Source: Pantoea deleyi (GTDB taxonomy: Bacteria > Pseudomonadota > Gammaproteobacteria > Enterobacterales > Enterobacteriaceae). From it: a stretch of 64,000 bases of DNA. This document shows, piece after piece, positions 47,715 through 57,032 of this stretch (position 1 is the stretch's first letter; each line of letters starts with the position of its first letter). The notes under the pieces were generated by a model. That model ran no database searches. It was not told the DNA's origin and saw only the letters and a program-made list of their open reading frames with translations. The DNA is taken from NCBI RefSeq assembly GCF_022647325.1, contig NZ_CP071405.1, positions 1,922,001-1,986,000 on the forward strand, in the 5' to 3' direction. The position numbers and the translations under genes were made by a program.

Positions 47715-48581
47715 TTAATTTGATTCCCTCTCTTTCAGCGCCGGATGCGGGGCGATAAAACGCTGACGCCAGGCGCTGGGCGTCAGGCCGGTGTCGCGGG
47801 TAAAGACCACCGAAAAGTAATTACTGTCATCAAAGCCGCAGCGGGCGGCGACCTCACCGATCAGGCACGCCTGCGTGCGCAGCAGATACTTCGCCTGGCA
47901 GAGCTGCAGCTGACGCAGGTAGTGACCGATGGTCATGCCGGTCTGCTGCCGAAAGAGTTGCTTCAGCGCCCGTTCGCTGAGCTGGTTATGCTGGCAGAAC
48001 GCCGCCAGATCAAAGGGGCGGGCAATCGCGCCCTGCAGCGCGGACATCAGCAGATCGAGCTGTTCCCCCTCCGGCAGGGCCCAGGGGCGGTCGGCGGCAT
48101 AGCCGTGGCGGCGCAGGATCAGCGCCAGCTGTAAAAACAGCGCTTCAGTGAGCTGCACCGACAGCGGATCGCTTTTGCGGCTCTCACGCTCCAGCTGGCC
48201 GATCACGCCACGCGCCAGCGACATGCCCCGGGTGGTCAGACGCCAGCTGCCGGGCGTATCCGGCCCCGGCTGCGGCAGCAGCTGTTGCCAGTCGAGCGCC
48301 AGGCCAAAACGGTCCTGGCAGTAGAGGATATTATCCAGCACCAGATTGTTAACGCTGTCGTAACTGTGGCAGTCGCTGTCGCGGATGTAGAAGACGTCGC
48401 CGCAGGTGATCAGCCACGGGCGATCGTTAAGAACGTGCAGGCCGTTACCGCGCCAGACGATGACGATCTCACTGAACTCGTGCCGGTGCGGCGGGAAAGA
48501 GGGCTGGGGCATCCTTTCGGCAATCGCTACCGGCAGATTTGGCGCGGGAAAATAGTCATCACGACTGAGGATCAAAGCCAT
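47715..48581 (-). CDS. rhaR: AraC-family regulator RhaR
   Basis: The start at 48581 is chosen because TAAGGA precedes it and the product (288 residues) then aligns with E. coli RhaR (282). An N-terminal cupin sugar-binding domain contains [20 protein letters not shown] (near 30-50); a C-terminal double HTH ends [17 protein letters not shown]. RhaR with L-rhamnose activates rhaSR transcription. It is the second gene of the rhaS-rhaR pair, starting 10 bases after the rhaS stop. A longer frame to 48680 lies inside rhaS and is not used. Confidence 0.95.
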   Translation of the reverse strand: MALILSRDDYFPAPNLPVAIAERMPQPSFPPHRHEFSEIVIVWRGNGLHVLNDRPWLITCGDVFYIRDSDCHSYDSVNNLVLDNILYCQDRFGLALDWQQLLPQPGPDTPGSWRLTTRGMSLARGVIGQLERESRKSDPLSVQLTEALFLQLALILRRHGYAADRPWALPEGEQLDLLMSALQGAIARPFDLAAFCQHNQLSERALKQLFRQQTGMTIGHYLRQLQLCQAKYLLRTQACLIGEVAARCGFDDSNYFSVVFTRDTGLTPSAWRQRFIAPHPALKERESN

Positions 48582-48591
48582 TTCGGGTTCC

Positions 48592-49413
48592 TTACACCAT
48601 CTGCTGACGCTCCGTTCGCGGGGCGCAGCCAAATTCGCGCCTGAACAGGGTCGAGAAGTGGTTACTGTCACCAAACCCACACTGAAAGGCGATATCGGTA
48701 ATGCGCATATCGCTGTGGCGCAGCAGGTGACGGGCCTGTAACAGCCGCAGACGGTTCAGATAACGCTGCGGCGTGCTGCCGGTCTGCTGCTTCATCTGGC
48801 GGTGAAGGGTGCGGAGCGACAGGGAGAAGCGATCCGCCACCTCATCCCAGACGATCTCATCACTGTAGTGGTCGCCCAGCCAGTCGAGCAGGCGGTGCAG
48901 CCGCGCCTCCTGATCCTGACGCTGGCCGTCGATACCGGCTTCACGCAGCAGCACCAGTAGCTGCAAAAAGAGCTGCTCCTGGCGCGCCTGCTTCTCCAGC
49001 GACCAGGCCTCATCCTGCTGCATCTGCGCCGCCACGTTCAGCGCCTGCGCCATCACCCTGTGATTCAGTCGCCAGTGCGGCCGGTATTGCCCATCCTGAT
49101 CGCAGGGCAGCAGAGCCTGCAGCCCGGAGAGAAATCGAAACGCGCCGGGGCTGCGATAGAGCACATTGGTCAGGCAGAGGTTATCGGTCTGCTCATACAG
49201 ATGGCGGTCGTGATCGCGGACAAAACAGACACACCCGGCGCAGAGCGTCTGCGGCTGACCATTAAACACATGAATGCCCGAACCCTGCTCAACCAGCACA
49301 ATCTCATAAAAATCATGATGATGTTCCGGAAAGGCCATCTGGGGGACGCGCGGTTCAATCGCTATCGCGTAATCGCCTTCCGGAAAGAAATCCGCACTGT
49401 GCAAGATGGTCAT
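48592..49413 (-). CDS. rhaS: AraC-family regulator RhaS
   Basis: A 273-residue activator (E. coli 278) of rhaBAD and rhaT, responding to L-rhamnose. The cupin region ([19 protein letters not shown]) precedes the AraC HTH pair with [14 protein letters not shown] and [19 protein letters not shown]. It is divergent from rhaBADM; the 291-base gap carries CRP-like and RhaS-like elements. It forms an operon with rhaR. Confidence 0.96.
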   Translation of the reverse strand: MTILHSADFFPEGDYAIAIEPRVPQMAFPEHHHDFYEIVLVEQGSGIHVFNGQPQTLCAGCVCFVRDHDRHLYEQTDNLCLTNVLYRSPGAFRFLSGLQALLPCDQDGQYRPHWRLNHRVMAQALNVAAQMQQDEAWSLEKQARQEQLFLQLLVLLREAGIDGQRQDQEARLHRLLDWLGDHYSDEIVWDEVADRFSLSLRTLHRQMKQQTGSTPQRYLNRLRLLQARHLLRHSDMRITDIAFQCGFGDSNHFSTLFRREFGCAPRTERQQMV

Positions 49414-49579
49414 GACTGGCTCCCGCTGGTTAACAAAACTTTAACGCAGTCTAATCAGGACCCGCTTACCTTACCTTGAATTTTCAACCGCGCTGAGCAG
49501 GAATCGCGCTGATTTTTCAAGATATCCCCGGCAGTTAACAGATTTGCGGCAGGGGTCACATCCTCCTGCGTGCGGCCTC

Positions 49580-49595
49580 TGTGATCTCCCTCACG
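49580..49595 (+). promoter_or_regulatory. CRP-binding site upstream of rhaBADM
   Basis: TGTGATCTCCCTCACG matches TGTGA-N6-TCACA at 9 of 10 positions. It lies about 110 bases before the rhaB ATG and just upstream of the RhaS-like repeat, the same CRP-then-RhaS layout known from E. coli rhaBAD. Catabolite control of rhamnose use is the expected effect. Confidence 0.72.
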
Positions 49596-49600
49596 AACTT

Positions 49601-49647
49601 CTTTGCAGGTCTGCCAGCGCGCCTGCACCGCTGGCACTGCGGGGAAG
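49601..49647 (+). promoter_or_regulatory. Candidate RhaS operator (inverted repeat)
   Basis: Two inverted arms at 49601-49619 and 49629-49647 share CTT at the outer end and a perfect 8-base TGCCAGCG/CGCTGGCA at the inner end. The left arm CTTTGCAGGTCTGCCAGCG resembles the E. coli rhaBAD half-site (CTTT, TGCCA in the same places). It lies 58-104 bases before the rhaB start. Exact half-site limits are uncertain. Confidence 0.6.
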
Positions 49648-49704
49648 GTCTTCATCCGGCCAGATTTTTACTCTGTGACCACTTCATCACAGGGAAACAC
49701 CGCC

Positions 49705-51177
49705 ATGACCCGGAGAAACATTGTTGCCATCGACCTCGGTGCATCCAGCGGTCGCGTCATGCTCGCCGGATGGGATGCCGCGCAGCGTCAGCTCACGCTG
49801 CGTGAGGTCCGGCGTTTTAAAAATCAGCGTCTGCGTCGTGCCGGTTATGACTGCTGGGATCTGGCCGCGCTGGAGCAGGCGATCCGCGCCGGGCTGGCGC
49901 AGCTGGATGACGAGGGGATCGTGCCGGACAGTATCGGCATCGACACCTGGGGCGTCGATATGGTGCTGCTCGATGCGGAGGGCGAACGGGTCGGCGAAGC
50001 GGTCAGCTATCGCGACGCACGCACCCGCGGCCTGATGGAGCAGGCTGAGAAGGCGCTGAGCCGCAGCGCCATCTACGCCCGGACCGGCATTCAGTTTCTG
50101 CCGTTCAATACGCTCTATCAGATGCGCGCCCTGCATCAGCAGCAGCCCGACTGGCAGGCGCGCGTGGCCCATGCGCTGATGATCCCCGACTACCTGCACT
50201 ACCGTCTGACCGGCAACCTGAACTGGGAGTACACCAACGCCACCACCACGCAGATGCTCAACCTTCACACGGGCGAGTGGGATCGTGATCTGCTGGCCTG
50301 GGCGGGCGCAGAGCCGCACTGGTTCAGGCAGCCGCAGGCGCCGGGCAACACCGTCGGCCACTGGCTCAACCGTACCGGAATGGCGGTGCCGGTGATCGCG
50401 GTCGCTACCCACGACACCGCCAGCGCCGTGCTGGCGACGCCGCTGATGCAGGAGGATGCGGCCTATCTCAGCTCCGGCACCTGGTCGCTGATGGGTTTTG
50501 AGAGCCTCCAGCCCTATGCCTGTGAGGCCGCGCTGCGCGCCAACATCACCAACGAAGGGGGCGCGGAGGGCTATCGCGTACTGAAAAACATCATGGGGCT
50601 GTGGCTGCTGCAGAGCATCTGCGCCGAACTGCAGATTGAGGATCTCGGCGCGCTGATCGACGAGACGGCCCGACAGCCCGCCTGTGTTTCGCTCATCAGC
50701 CCCAATGCGGCCCGCTTTATCAATCCCGACAGCATGGTCGGGGAGATCCAGAACGCCTGCGCAGAACAGGGGATGCCGGTTCCGCAATCGGCCGCCGCCC
50801 TGGCGCGCTGCATCTTCGACAGCCTGGCGCTGCTCTACTGTGAGGTAATCCAGGAGCTGGCCGCACTGCGTGGTCAGCCGTTCACTCAGCTGCATGTGGT
50901 GGGCGGCGGCAGTCAGAACCGCTTCCTGAATCAGCTCTGCGCCGATGCCTGTCAGATCCCGGTCCTGGCCGGACCGGTTGAAGCCTCTACGCTGGGCAAC
51001 GTCGGCGGTCAGCTGATTGCGCTGGGTGAACTGACCGACGTGGCCGATTTTCGCGGTGCCGTTACCCGCAACTTCCCGCTTGAAACCTTCGAACCGCAAC
51101 CGAACAGCGTCTTTCGCGCCAGTCAGGCGCGCTTCGCGGCGCTGAGTCAACCCGCTAAGGAACCCGCTTATGACTAA
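49705..51177 (+). CDS. rhaB: L-rhamnulokinase
   Basis: The start at 49705 gives [20 protein letters not shown], collinear with E. coli RhaB; the frame is open back to 49603, inside the control region. The 490-residue FGGY-family kinase phosphorylates L-rhamnulose at O-1 with ATP. Visible elements include the phosphate-binding [27 protein letters not shown] and the C-terminal [15 protein letters not shown] adenosine motif. It is the first gene of rhaBADM and overlaps rhaA by 8 bases. Confidence 0.98.
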   Translation: MTRRNIVAIDLGASSGRVMLAGWDAAQRQLTLREVRRFKNQRLRRAGYDCWDLAALEQAIRAGLAQLDDEGIVPDSIGIDTWGVDMVLLDAEGERVGEAVSYRDARTRGLMEQAEKALSRSAIYARTGIQFLPFNTLYQMRALHQQQPDWQARVAHALMIPDYLHYRLTGNLNWEYTNATTTQMLNLHTGEWDRDLLAWAGAEPHWFRQPQAPGNTVGHWLNRTGMAVPVIAVATHDTASAVLATPLMQEDAAYLSSGTWSLMGFESLQPYACEAALRANITNEGGAEGYRVLKNIMGLWLLQSICAELQIEDLGALIDETARQPACVSLISPNAARFINPDSMVGEIQNACAEQGMPVPQSAAALARCIFDSLALLYCEVIQELAALRGQPFTQLHVVGGGSQNRFLNQLCADACQIPVLAGPVEASTLGNVGGQLIALGELTDVADFRGAVTRNFPLETFEPQPNSVFRASQARFAALSQPAKEPAYD

Positions 51178-52426
51178 GCAGATTGAACAGGCTTTTGAAC
51201 TGGCTAAACAACGCTACGCCGACAGCGGGGTGGATGCTGAACAGGCCCTTCGCCAGCTGGATACGATTCCGGTCTCCATGCACTGCTGGCAGGGCGATGA
51301 TGTCCGGGGATTTGAGGATCCGCAGGCCGCATTAACCGGCGGCATTCAGGCGACCGGAAATTACCCCGGCCGGGCGCGGAATGCCGGTGAACTCCGCCGC
51401 GATATCGACAAGGCGATGTCACTGATCCCGGGCGTCAAGCGCCTGAATCTGCATGCGCTCTATCTGGAAAGCGACAAACCGGTCGCGCGGGATGCGATCG
51501 AACCCGTGCATTTCGCCAACTGGGTGGCGTGGGCCAGAGAGCGTCACCTGGGGCTGGATTTTAACCCCAGCTGCTTCTCGCATCCGCTGAGCGCCGACGG
51601 CTTTACACTGTCGCACCCTGATAAGGCCGTGCGTCAGTTCTGGATCGACCACTGCAAGGCGAGCCGCCGCATCTCCGCCTCCTTTGGTGAGCAGCTCGGT
51701 ACGCCCTCGGTAATGAATATCTGGGTGCCGGACGGCATGAAAGATATCACCGTGGATCGGCTGGCACCGCGTCAGCGTCTGCTGAGCGCCCTGGATGAAG
51801 TGATCGCGGAGAAACTCAACCCGCAGCACCATATCGATGCGGTCGAAAGCAAGCTGTTCGGTATCGGCGCAGAGAGCTACACCGTCGGATCGAACGAATT
51901 TTACCTGGGGTACGCCGCCAGCCGCCAGACGGCGCTCTGCCTGGATGCCGGGCACTTCCATCCCACCGAAGTGATCTCCGACAAAATCTCGGCGGCCATG
52001 CTCTATGTGCCGCGCCTGCTGCTGCACGTCAGCCGTCCGGTACGCTGGGACAGCGACCATGTGGTGCTGCTGGATGATGAAACCCAGGCGATCGCCAGCG
52101 AGATCGTCCGTCATCAGCTGTTCGATAAGGTGCATATCGGGCTGGACTTCTTCGACGCCTCCATCAACCGGATCGCCGCCTGGGTAATCGGCACCCGCAA
52201 CACCCAGAAAGCGCTGCTGCGCGCCCTGCTGGAGCCGACCGATCGCCTGCGCCAGGCGGAGAACCGCGGCGATTACACCGCCCGGCTGGCCCTGCTGGAA
52301 GAGCAGAAGTCTCTGCCGTGGCAGGCGGTGTGGGAGGCGTGGTGCCTGCGGCATGACGTCCCGGCGGATGCCAGCTGGTTAGGCGATGTCCGCCATTACG
52401 AACAACAGATCTTGAGCCAACGTTAA
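51170..52426 (+). CDS. rhaA: L-rhamnose isomerase
   Basis: A 418-residue TIM-barrel isomerase (E. coli 419) that converts L-rhamnose to L-rhamnulose using Mn2+/Zn2+. Characteristic regions: [28 protein letters not shown], and the metal-site [11 protein letters not shown] and LLDDET segments. It overlaps the end of rhaB by 8 bases and is followed by rhaD after 10 bases. Confidence 0.98.
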   Translation: MTKQIEQAFELAKQRYADSGVDAEQALRQLDTIPVSMHCWQGDDVRGFEDPQAALTGGIQATGNYPGRARNAGELRRDIDKAMSLIPGVKRLNLHALYLESDKPVARDAIEPVHFANWVAWARERHLGLDFNPSCFSHPLSADGFTLSHPDKAVRQFWIDHCKASRRISASFGEQLGTPSVMNIWVPDGMKDITVDRLAPRQRLLSALDEVIAEKLNPQHHIDAVESKLFGIGAESYTVGSNEFYLGYAASRQTALCLDAGHFHPTEVISDKISAAMLYVPRLLLHVSRPVRWDSDHVVLLDDETQAIASEIVRHQLFDKVHIGLDFFDASINRIAAWVIGTRNTQKALLRALLEPTDRLRQAENRGDYTARLALLEEQKSLPWQAVWEAWCLRHDVPADASWLGDVRHYEQQILSQR

Positions 52427-52436
52427 GGATTTCACT

Positions 52437-53279
52437 ATGCAAAGCATTCTTTCTTCCGGGTTTGTTAAAGGGATGGTCAAAGCGACCAGCGATATGTGGC
52501 TGAAGGGCTGGGATGAACGTAACGGCGGCAACGTCAGCCTGCGCCTGCGCGAGGAGGAGGTCAGCCTCTATGCCGCCGACTTTTACCCGTCGCCGCGCTG
52601 CGTGGAGCTGAGCCAGCCCGCACCGGCGCTGGCGAACGACTGGTTCCTGGTCACCGGCTCAGGGAAATTCATGCGCAACGTTCAGCTCGATCCGGCGGAT
52701 TGCCTGGCGCTGCTGCAGGTCGATGACAAAGGGCGTTCGTTTAAAATTCACTGGGGGCTGTCGAATGGCGGCCTGCCAACCTCGGAGCTGGCGTCGCACT
52801 TTCAGTCTCACGCGGTGCGCAAGGCGGTGAGCGGGGGCGCGGACAGGGTGATCATGCACTGCCACGCCACCCACTTTATGGCGCTGAGCTATGTCGTTGA
52901 GCTGGACCCGGCACGCCTGACCCGCCTGCTCTGGGAGGGCAGTACCGAATGTCTGGTGGTCTTCCCGGATGGCGTCGGCGTACTGCCGTGGATGGTGCCG
53001 GGCACCGATGAAATCGGCCGCGCCACGGCCGGGCAGATGGAGTCACACACCCTGGTGATGTGGCCGTTTCACGGTATCTTCGCCACCGGCCCGACGCTGG
53101 ATGAGGCCTTTGGCCTGATCGATACAGCGGAAAAATCATCCGAGGTGATCGTGAAAGTGCTGTCGATGGGCGGTATCCGGCAGAGTATTACCACCGAACA
53201 GCTGGTCGCACTGGGCAAACGCTTCGGCGTCACCCCGTGGCAACCGGCGCTGGATGCGGGGCCGGCCAATGCTGCGTAA
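52437..53279 (+). CDS. rhaD: L-rhamnulose-1-phosphate aldolase
   Basis: A 280-residue class II aldolase (E. coli 274) splitting L-rhamnulose 1-phosphate into dihydroxyacetone phosphate and L-lactaldehyde. The Zn ligands H141, H143 (MHCHATH) and H212 and the catalytic E117 fall at the E. coli positions. The lactaldehyde can be oxidised by the nearby AldA. The C-terminus is slightly longer than in E. coli and overlaps the rhaM start by 11 bases. Confidence 0.98.
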   Translation: MQSILSSGFVKGMVKATSDMWLKGWDERNGGNVSLRLREEEVSLYAADFYPSPRCVELSQPAPALANDWFLVTGSGKFMRNVQLDPADCLALLQVDDKGRSFKIHWGLSNGGLPTSELASHFQSHAVRKAVSGGADRVIMHCHATHFMALSYVVELDPARLTRLLWEGSTECLVVFPDGVGVLPWMVPGTDEIGRATAGQMESHTLVMWPFHGIFATGPTLDEAFGLIDTAEKSSEVIVKVLSMGGIRQSITTEQLVALGKRFGVTPWQPALDAGPANAA

Positions 53280-53583
53280 AGCTTTTGTGATGCAGGTGCA
53301 TCCTGACTGTCATGCGGAGTATGAGCGCCGTCACGCGCCGATCTGGCCCGAGCTGGCAGAGACCCTGAAAGCGCACGGCGCGAGCAACTACGCGATCTGG
53401 CTGGACGCCGGGCGAAACCTGCTGTTTGCCAGCGTGGAGATCGCTTCCGAGGAGCGCTGGAACGCGGTGGCACAGACGGAGGTCTGCCAGCGCTGGTGGG
53501 CCTCCATGAAAGATCTGATGCCGTCGAATGCCGACAACAGCCCGGTCAGCCAGCCGCTGAAACCGGTGTTCTTCCTGCACTGA
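53269..53583 (+). CDS. rhaM: L-rhamnose mutarotase
   Basis: A 104-residue protein from the ATG at 53269, the same length as E. coli RhaM. It interconverts alpha and beta anomers of L-rhamnose. H22, the active-site acid/base, is in YERRHAPIW, and the RWW pair follows in EVCQRWWAS. It overlaps rhaD by 11 bases, so translation is likely coupled. It is the last gene of the operon. Confidence 0.97.
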   Translation: MLRKAFVMQVHPDCHAEYERRHAPIWPELAETLKAHGASNYAIWLDAGRNLLFASVEIASEERWNAVAQTEVCQRWWASMKDLMPSNADNSPVSQPLKPVFFLH

Positions 53584-53590
53584 AATGAAA

Positions 53591-53609
53591 AGGGCGGCTA
53601 CGCCGCCCT
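53591..53609. terminator. Terminator between rhaM and the TetR gene
   Basis: An 8-bp stem AGGGCGGC/GCCGCCCT with a 3-base loop. On the minus strand it is followed by TTTTCATTT, making it a good terminator for the TetR gene; on the plus strand it follows the rhaM stop by 7 bases. Confidence 0.72.
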
Positions 53610-53615
53610 GATGCT

Positions 53616-54266
53616 TTAGCCCCTGGCCCGACACAGACCCGTCAGGGTCGGCCACATCGCCATCAGCGTATCAATAATGCTCTCCAGATCGTCACGATCC
53701 ACGCCTTCGCGCGCCCGCACCGACATCCCCTGCAGCATACAGCCCAGATAGCGGGAGAGCGCCGGAATGTTGACCGCCTCGCCCAGTTCGCCGCGTTGCT
53801 GACGCGCCAGCAGGAAATCGCTCAGCACATTTTCCTGCAGCTGATGCTGCTGTTGCAGCATAGCGGCAATCTCGGTGGATGCCGCCGACAGCGCAGAGGA
53901 GGTACAGATAAAGAAGCAGCCGCCGGGTGAGTCGCGCTCGGTGAAACAGGCGGCGGTGGCGCGGAAGTAGGCTTCGATAGCCCGATCCACCGTCAGCCGA
54001 TCGTCGGCTAACGCCGCGTCACGCTCCGCGCTGAACCTCTCGATGTAGCGTTCCATCGCCGCGCGAAACAGGCCCTCTTTATTCACGAACTCGGCGTAAA
54101 GCGTAGGCGCTTTTGCGCCGGTCGCCGCCACCAGGTCCGCCAGAGAGGTGCCTTCATAGCCGTGCGTCCAGAACAGGGTCAGTGCTTTATCGAGAGCGGC
54201 ATCGCGGTCGAATACTTTGGGCCGGCCACGGCATTTCTTTACCTCGCAATCCTGAACCTGATGCAT
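53616..54266 (-). CDS. TetR-family transcriptional repressor
   Basis: A 216-residue TetR regulator. The N-terminal HTH (about 12-65) starts RGRPKVFDRDAALDKAL and includes GYEGTSLADL and ATGAKAPTLYAEF; the C-terminal ligand domain is all-helical with Cys residues near 109-120 (TACFTERD, GGCFFIC). Members of this kind respond to electrophiles or oxidants through cysteines or to hydrophobic ligands. It is divergent from two DUF1471 genes; related palindromes precede both, so it probably represses itself and them. Ligand is unknown. Confidence 0.92.
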   Translation of the reverse strand: MHQVQDCEVKKCRGRPKVFDRDAALDKALTLFWTHGYEGTSLADLVAATGAKAPTLYAEFVNKEGLFRAAMERYIERFSAERDAALADDRLTVDRAIEAYFRATAACFTERDSPGGCFFICTSSALSAASTEIAAMLQQQHQLQENVLSDFLLARQQRGELGEAVNIPALSRYLGCMLQGMSVRAREGVDRDDLESIIDTLMAMWPTLTGLCRARG

Positions 54267-54299
54267 ACATCCTCACTTGCTATGAAACAGAGTATTAAA

Positions 54300-54313
54300 T
54301 TACCGATCATTAT
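54300..54313. promoter_or_regulatory. Candidate TetR operator before the TetR gene (weaker copy)
   Basis: TTACCGATCATTAT agrees at 10 of 14 positions with TTAACGGTCGTTAA, the core of the stronger palindrome at 54495-54520. It lies about 35 bases before the TetR start, in its promoter zone. Autoregulation is inferred. Confidence 0.38.
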
Positions 54314-54494
54314 AAAAATGTGCAAGGCCCGCAGGCATCCGCCGCAGCGCCGGTTGCCATTTTGTGCGTTCGCCTGCCGTTTTCGCCCCGGATGTTAAGT
54401 CAGAAAGAGGGCTGAAGCCCATAATCGCGCCACTTCGCGATTAAAATAACGCTCATTAAATAAATATTGACGACCCGTACCTCCAGGATCTATC

Positions 54495-54520
54495 ATTTAT
54501 TTAACGGTCGTTAATTAAAT
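54495..54520. promoter_or_regulatory. Palindrome before the DUF1471 genes, candidate TetR operator
   Basis: Left arm ATTTATTTAACG, 2-base spacer GT, right arm CGTTAATTAAAT: 12-base arms with a single mismatch pair. Size and symmetry suit a TetR dimer. It lies 55-80 bases before the first DUF1471 gene, overlapping its likely promoter. Confidence 0.52.
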
Positions 54521-54574
54521 CACGACACCCTGTTTCAGACCCACTGAACTTCATGACTGAATAGAGAGATTATT

Positions 54575-54832
54575 ATGAACACCATCAAAACTACTCTGGC
54601 GGCACTGGCACTGACTACTCTGGCTTTTGGCGCTTCAGCCGCTGACCTTGTGACAAGCGAACCGGCGAATCAGCAGCCTGTTGGCACCATCGCGGTGCAG
54701 GGCGGCAGCAATCTGACCTCGGTGGAAGCGCAGCTGAGTGCGAAAGCCGATGAAGCCGGTGCGAAATCGTTCCGTATCACCTCAACCAGCGGCCAGAACA
54801 AGCTGCACGGCACCGCGGTGATCTACCAGTAA
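54575..54832 (+). CDS. DUF1471 (YdgH/BhsA/McbA-like) periplasmic protein, copy 1
   Basis: An 85-residue exported protein with a signal peptide (cleavage after about ASA-22) and one DUF1471 domain. The domain has a V(G)TIAVQGGSNLTS strand, an amphipathic helix and the terminal AGAKSFRITSTSGQNKLHGTAVIYQ region. BhsA/McbA relatives are stress-induced and affect biofilm, copper permeability or mucoidy. It is followed after 50 bases by a paralogue; the pair is probably one transcript ending at a strong terminator, controlled by the TetR gene upstream. Confidence 0.93.
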   Translation: MNTIKTTLAALALTTLAFGASAADLVTSEPANQQPVGTIAVQGGSNLTSVEAQLSAKADEAGAKSFRITSTSGQNKLHGTAVIYQ

Positions 54833-54882
54833 CGGAGCGTTCTCAGCGCACAGAAGCGAGTTGAAACCAGAAGGCAGATATA

Positions 54883-55140
54883 ATGAAAAGAGTGACGATG
54901 ATTATGGCGGCGGTGCTGCTGAGCGGCTTCTCATTTGCCAGCGTCGCGGCGCAGCAGGTCAGCACGACACCGCTGGATCAGCAGAAAACAGGCGTCATCA
55001 GCGCAACAGGCAGCACCAGCCTGACGTCGCTGGAGCAGCAGTTGTCAGAAAAGGCCAGCGATGCCGGCGCAAAGTCGTTCCGCATCACTTCGACCTCTGG
55101 CAACAACAACCTGCATGGCACCGCCATTCTTTATAAGTAA
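54883..55140 (+). CDS. DUF1471 (YdgH/BhsA/McbA-like) periplasmic protein, copy 2
   Basis: Also 85 residues, with a signal peptide (about 23 residues) and one DUF1471 domain. The core AGAKSFRITSTSG is identical to copy 1 and the rest is clearly related (NLHGTAILYK against KLHGTAVIYQ), so the two arose by tandem duplication; the signal peptides have diverged. The ATG at 54883 is reached by a purine-rich leader (AAGGCAGATATA). Function as for the first copy is inferred from the family. Confidence 0.93.
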   Translation: MKRVTMIMAAVLLSGFSFASVAAQQVSTTPLDQQKTGVISATGSTSLTSLEQQLSEKASDAGAKSFRITSTSGNNNLHGTAILYK

Positions 55141-55163
55141 GTGCCGGTCACGAAGTGTGACCG

Positions 55164-55202
55164 AAAGGCTTCAGATAACCCGCGTATCTGAAGCCTTTTT
55201 TA
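55164..55202 (+). terminator. Strong terminator after the DUF1471 pair
   Basis: A 14-bp perfect stem AAAGGCTTCAGATA/TATCTGAAGCCTTT with a 7-base loop and a T-run after it. It lies 23 bases after the second stop and 17 bases before the convergent sotB stop. Confidence 0.92.
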
Positions 55203-55218
55203 TGGCCGCAGCGGGCGT

Positions 55219-56403
55219 TCAGCCGTTGCTGCGCAGCTGCGGATACCGGCGGAAGATATAGACACACCAGAGCAGGGCGACCAGACCGATCATCCCGCCG
55301 ACATTACCGACCTCTGCCATGCCCAGATGCAGACTCACCTGATTGCCCAGCAGCGCGCCCGCGCCGATACCGATGTTATAGATGCCGGACATCAGCGACA
55401 TCGCCACATCCGTGGCATCCGGCGCCAGCGACAGAACCCGCACCTGCATCGCCAGACCGATCATCATCATCGCCATCCCCCAGACAATGCAGAGTGTTGA
55501 GATGGCGGCAGGGCGAATGGCCGCAAAAATCAGCAGCCCCATGCAGAGGGTTATCAGCGCAATCGCGGCGATCAGCAGCGCAGAGGGGAATTTATTGCCC
55601 AGCGTGCTGAACAGAATGCTGCCCAGAATGCCCGCTGAGCCGAACAGCAGCAGCAGCAGGGTGGTGAAATTGCCGCTGGATTGCGCCACGTTCTGCATAA
55701 AGGGTTCGATATAGCTGTAGGCGGTGTAGTGCGCCGTCACCACCAGCGTCACCAGCAGATACATGCTGACCAGCGCCGGACGGCGAAACAGCATCGGCAC
55801 GCTGCTGAGGGAACCGGTGTGTTCGCTGGGCAGGCGCGGCAGGATCCGCACCAGCATAATCATCAGCACCAGCGCCGACAGGCCAATTACGCCAAAGGTG
55901 GTGCGCCAGCCCAGATACTGACCCACGACGCGGCCAATCGGCACGCCCAGCACCATCGCCAGGGCCGTCCCGGTCGCCAGCATACTGAGCGCCTGGGTTT
56001 TCTTGCCCGCCGGAGCCACCCGGATCGCCAGCGAGGCGGTGATCGACCAGAACACGGCGTGCGACAGGGCGATGCCGACCCTGGAGATCATCAGCGACCA
56101 GAAATCCCACGCGACGGTTGAGAGCGCATGGCTGATGACAAAGATGGCGAAGAGCACGCCCAGCAGCAGCCGGCGCTCGACGTTGCGCGTCAGCAGCATC
56201 AGTGGCAGGGAGAGCAGGGCCACGACCCAGGCGTAGATCGTCAGCATAATGCCGACATCCGCCGTCTGCATGGAGAAGTCCGCCGCGATATCGGACAACA
56301 GGCCAACCGGCACAAATTCAGTGGTATTAAAAACAAAGGCGGCAATGGCCAGCAGGACGACGCGAAGCCAGGCCGTTTTACGTGAAACAGTTGTTGGTTG
56401 CAT
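55219..56403 (-). CDS. sotB: Sugar efflux transporter SotB
   Basis: A 394-residue, 12-helix MFS exporter matching E. coli SotB/YdeA (396). The N-terminus [16 protein letters not shown] and [18 protein letters not shown] are DHA1-family drug/sugar exporter signatures. It exports arabinose and other sugars or analogues such as IPTG. In E. coli it adjoins the mar locus; no mar genes are seen here. It is monocistronic. Confidence 0.93.
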   Translation of the reverse strand: MQPTTVSRKTAWLRVVLLAIAAFVFNTTEFVPVGLLSDIAADFSMQTADVGIMLTIYAWVVALLSLPLMLLTRNVERRLLLGVLFAIFVISHALSTVAWDFWSLMISRVGIALSHAVFWSITASLAIRVAPAGKKTQALSMLATGTALAMVLGVPIGRVVGQYLGWRTTFGVIGLSALVLMIMLVRILPRLPSEHTGSLSSVPMLFRRPALVSMYLLVTLVVTAHYTAYSYIEPFMQNVAQSSGNFTTLLLLLFGSAGILGSILFSTLGNKFPSALLIAAIALITLCMGLLIFAAIRPAAISTLCIVWGMAMMMIGLAMQVRVLSLAPDATDVAMSLMSGIYNIGIGAGALLGNQVSLHLGMAEVGNVGGMIGLVALLWCVYIFRRYPQLRSNG

Positions 56404-56612
56404 TGAGGTGTCAAATCAGTCAGTACAGCGGGTCAGGATGGGGCAGACCATCCCACGAAAGTGACCTGCGTCACAAATTAATGAACATTGTAGTGAATAA
56501 AGCGGGAAGAGAAACCTTATAACGCGTTTTTCATGCGGAAATTTTCGAATGCGATCCTGTGGCGGCCGGATACCGGATGGCCGTCGCGGGCCGCCACCTG
56601 CCGCCTCTCTGA

Positions 56613-56873
56613 CTAGCGGGAAAAAGGGGTGTGCTTCAGGGCCACGCTTTGCTGACCGTCCGGCTCGTCGTGGGGAGGGAGCGGGCAGCAGTTCTCACAG
56701 CCAATCGCACCCGCATAATATTTTTTTGCCTGCAGAATAGCGGCGTTCACGTGATAAAAACTGCCCAGAAACAGTCTGTTATCCATGTCAGGCAGCCAGG
56801 GGCAGCCTGCCGCATGCACCACATGGTTGTTGTTATATCCCGATTGTTTATTGACGTAATAGTAGAGGGCCAC
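56613..56873 (-). CDS. Conserved hypothetical protein with His/Cys motif
   Basis: An 86-residue protein I know only as an unnamed type: MALYYYVNKQS opening, then HVVHAAGCPWLP, a hydrophobic LGSFYHVNAAILQAKKYY, and GCENCCPLPPH. The spacing of Cys and His (HxxGC and CxxCC-x4-H) could bind a metal. There is no signal peptide. The C-terminal 20 residues look less conserved. It stands alone between two MFS genes. Function is unknown. Confidence 0.66.
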   Translation of the reverse strand: MALYYYVNKQSGYNNNHVVHAAGCPWLPDMDNRLFLGSFYHVNAAILQAKKYYAGAIGCENCCPLPPHDEPDGQQSVALKHTPFSR

Positions 56874-57032
56874 AGGCGTTCCTTGTTGCCGTGAAAAGGC
56901 AAAGCAGACGAATTATTTCAATACGAACGATTATAGCGGGAAACGCACACTTTGTGGTGAGCGGATTGACGGGGAGGGGGCCTGGAGAAGGCCGCGCCAG
57001 ACCCGGTGCGAGGCCGGATCTGGCGGGATGGG

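Larger units (their letters stand above)
54267..54574. other. TetR-DUF1471 divergent control region
   Basis: About 308 bases, AT-rich between 54440 and 54530, with no supported gene. It contains two related palindromes listed separately, and is the probable target of the TetR protein. Confidence 0.55.

Noticed and set aside
49687..51150. A 487-codon minus-strand frame opposite rhaB
   Set aside because: The rhaB product aligns with its family over its full length, while the antisense frame has no recognisable motif.
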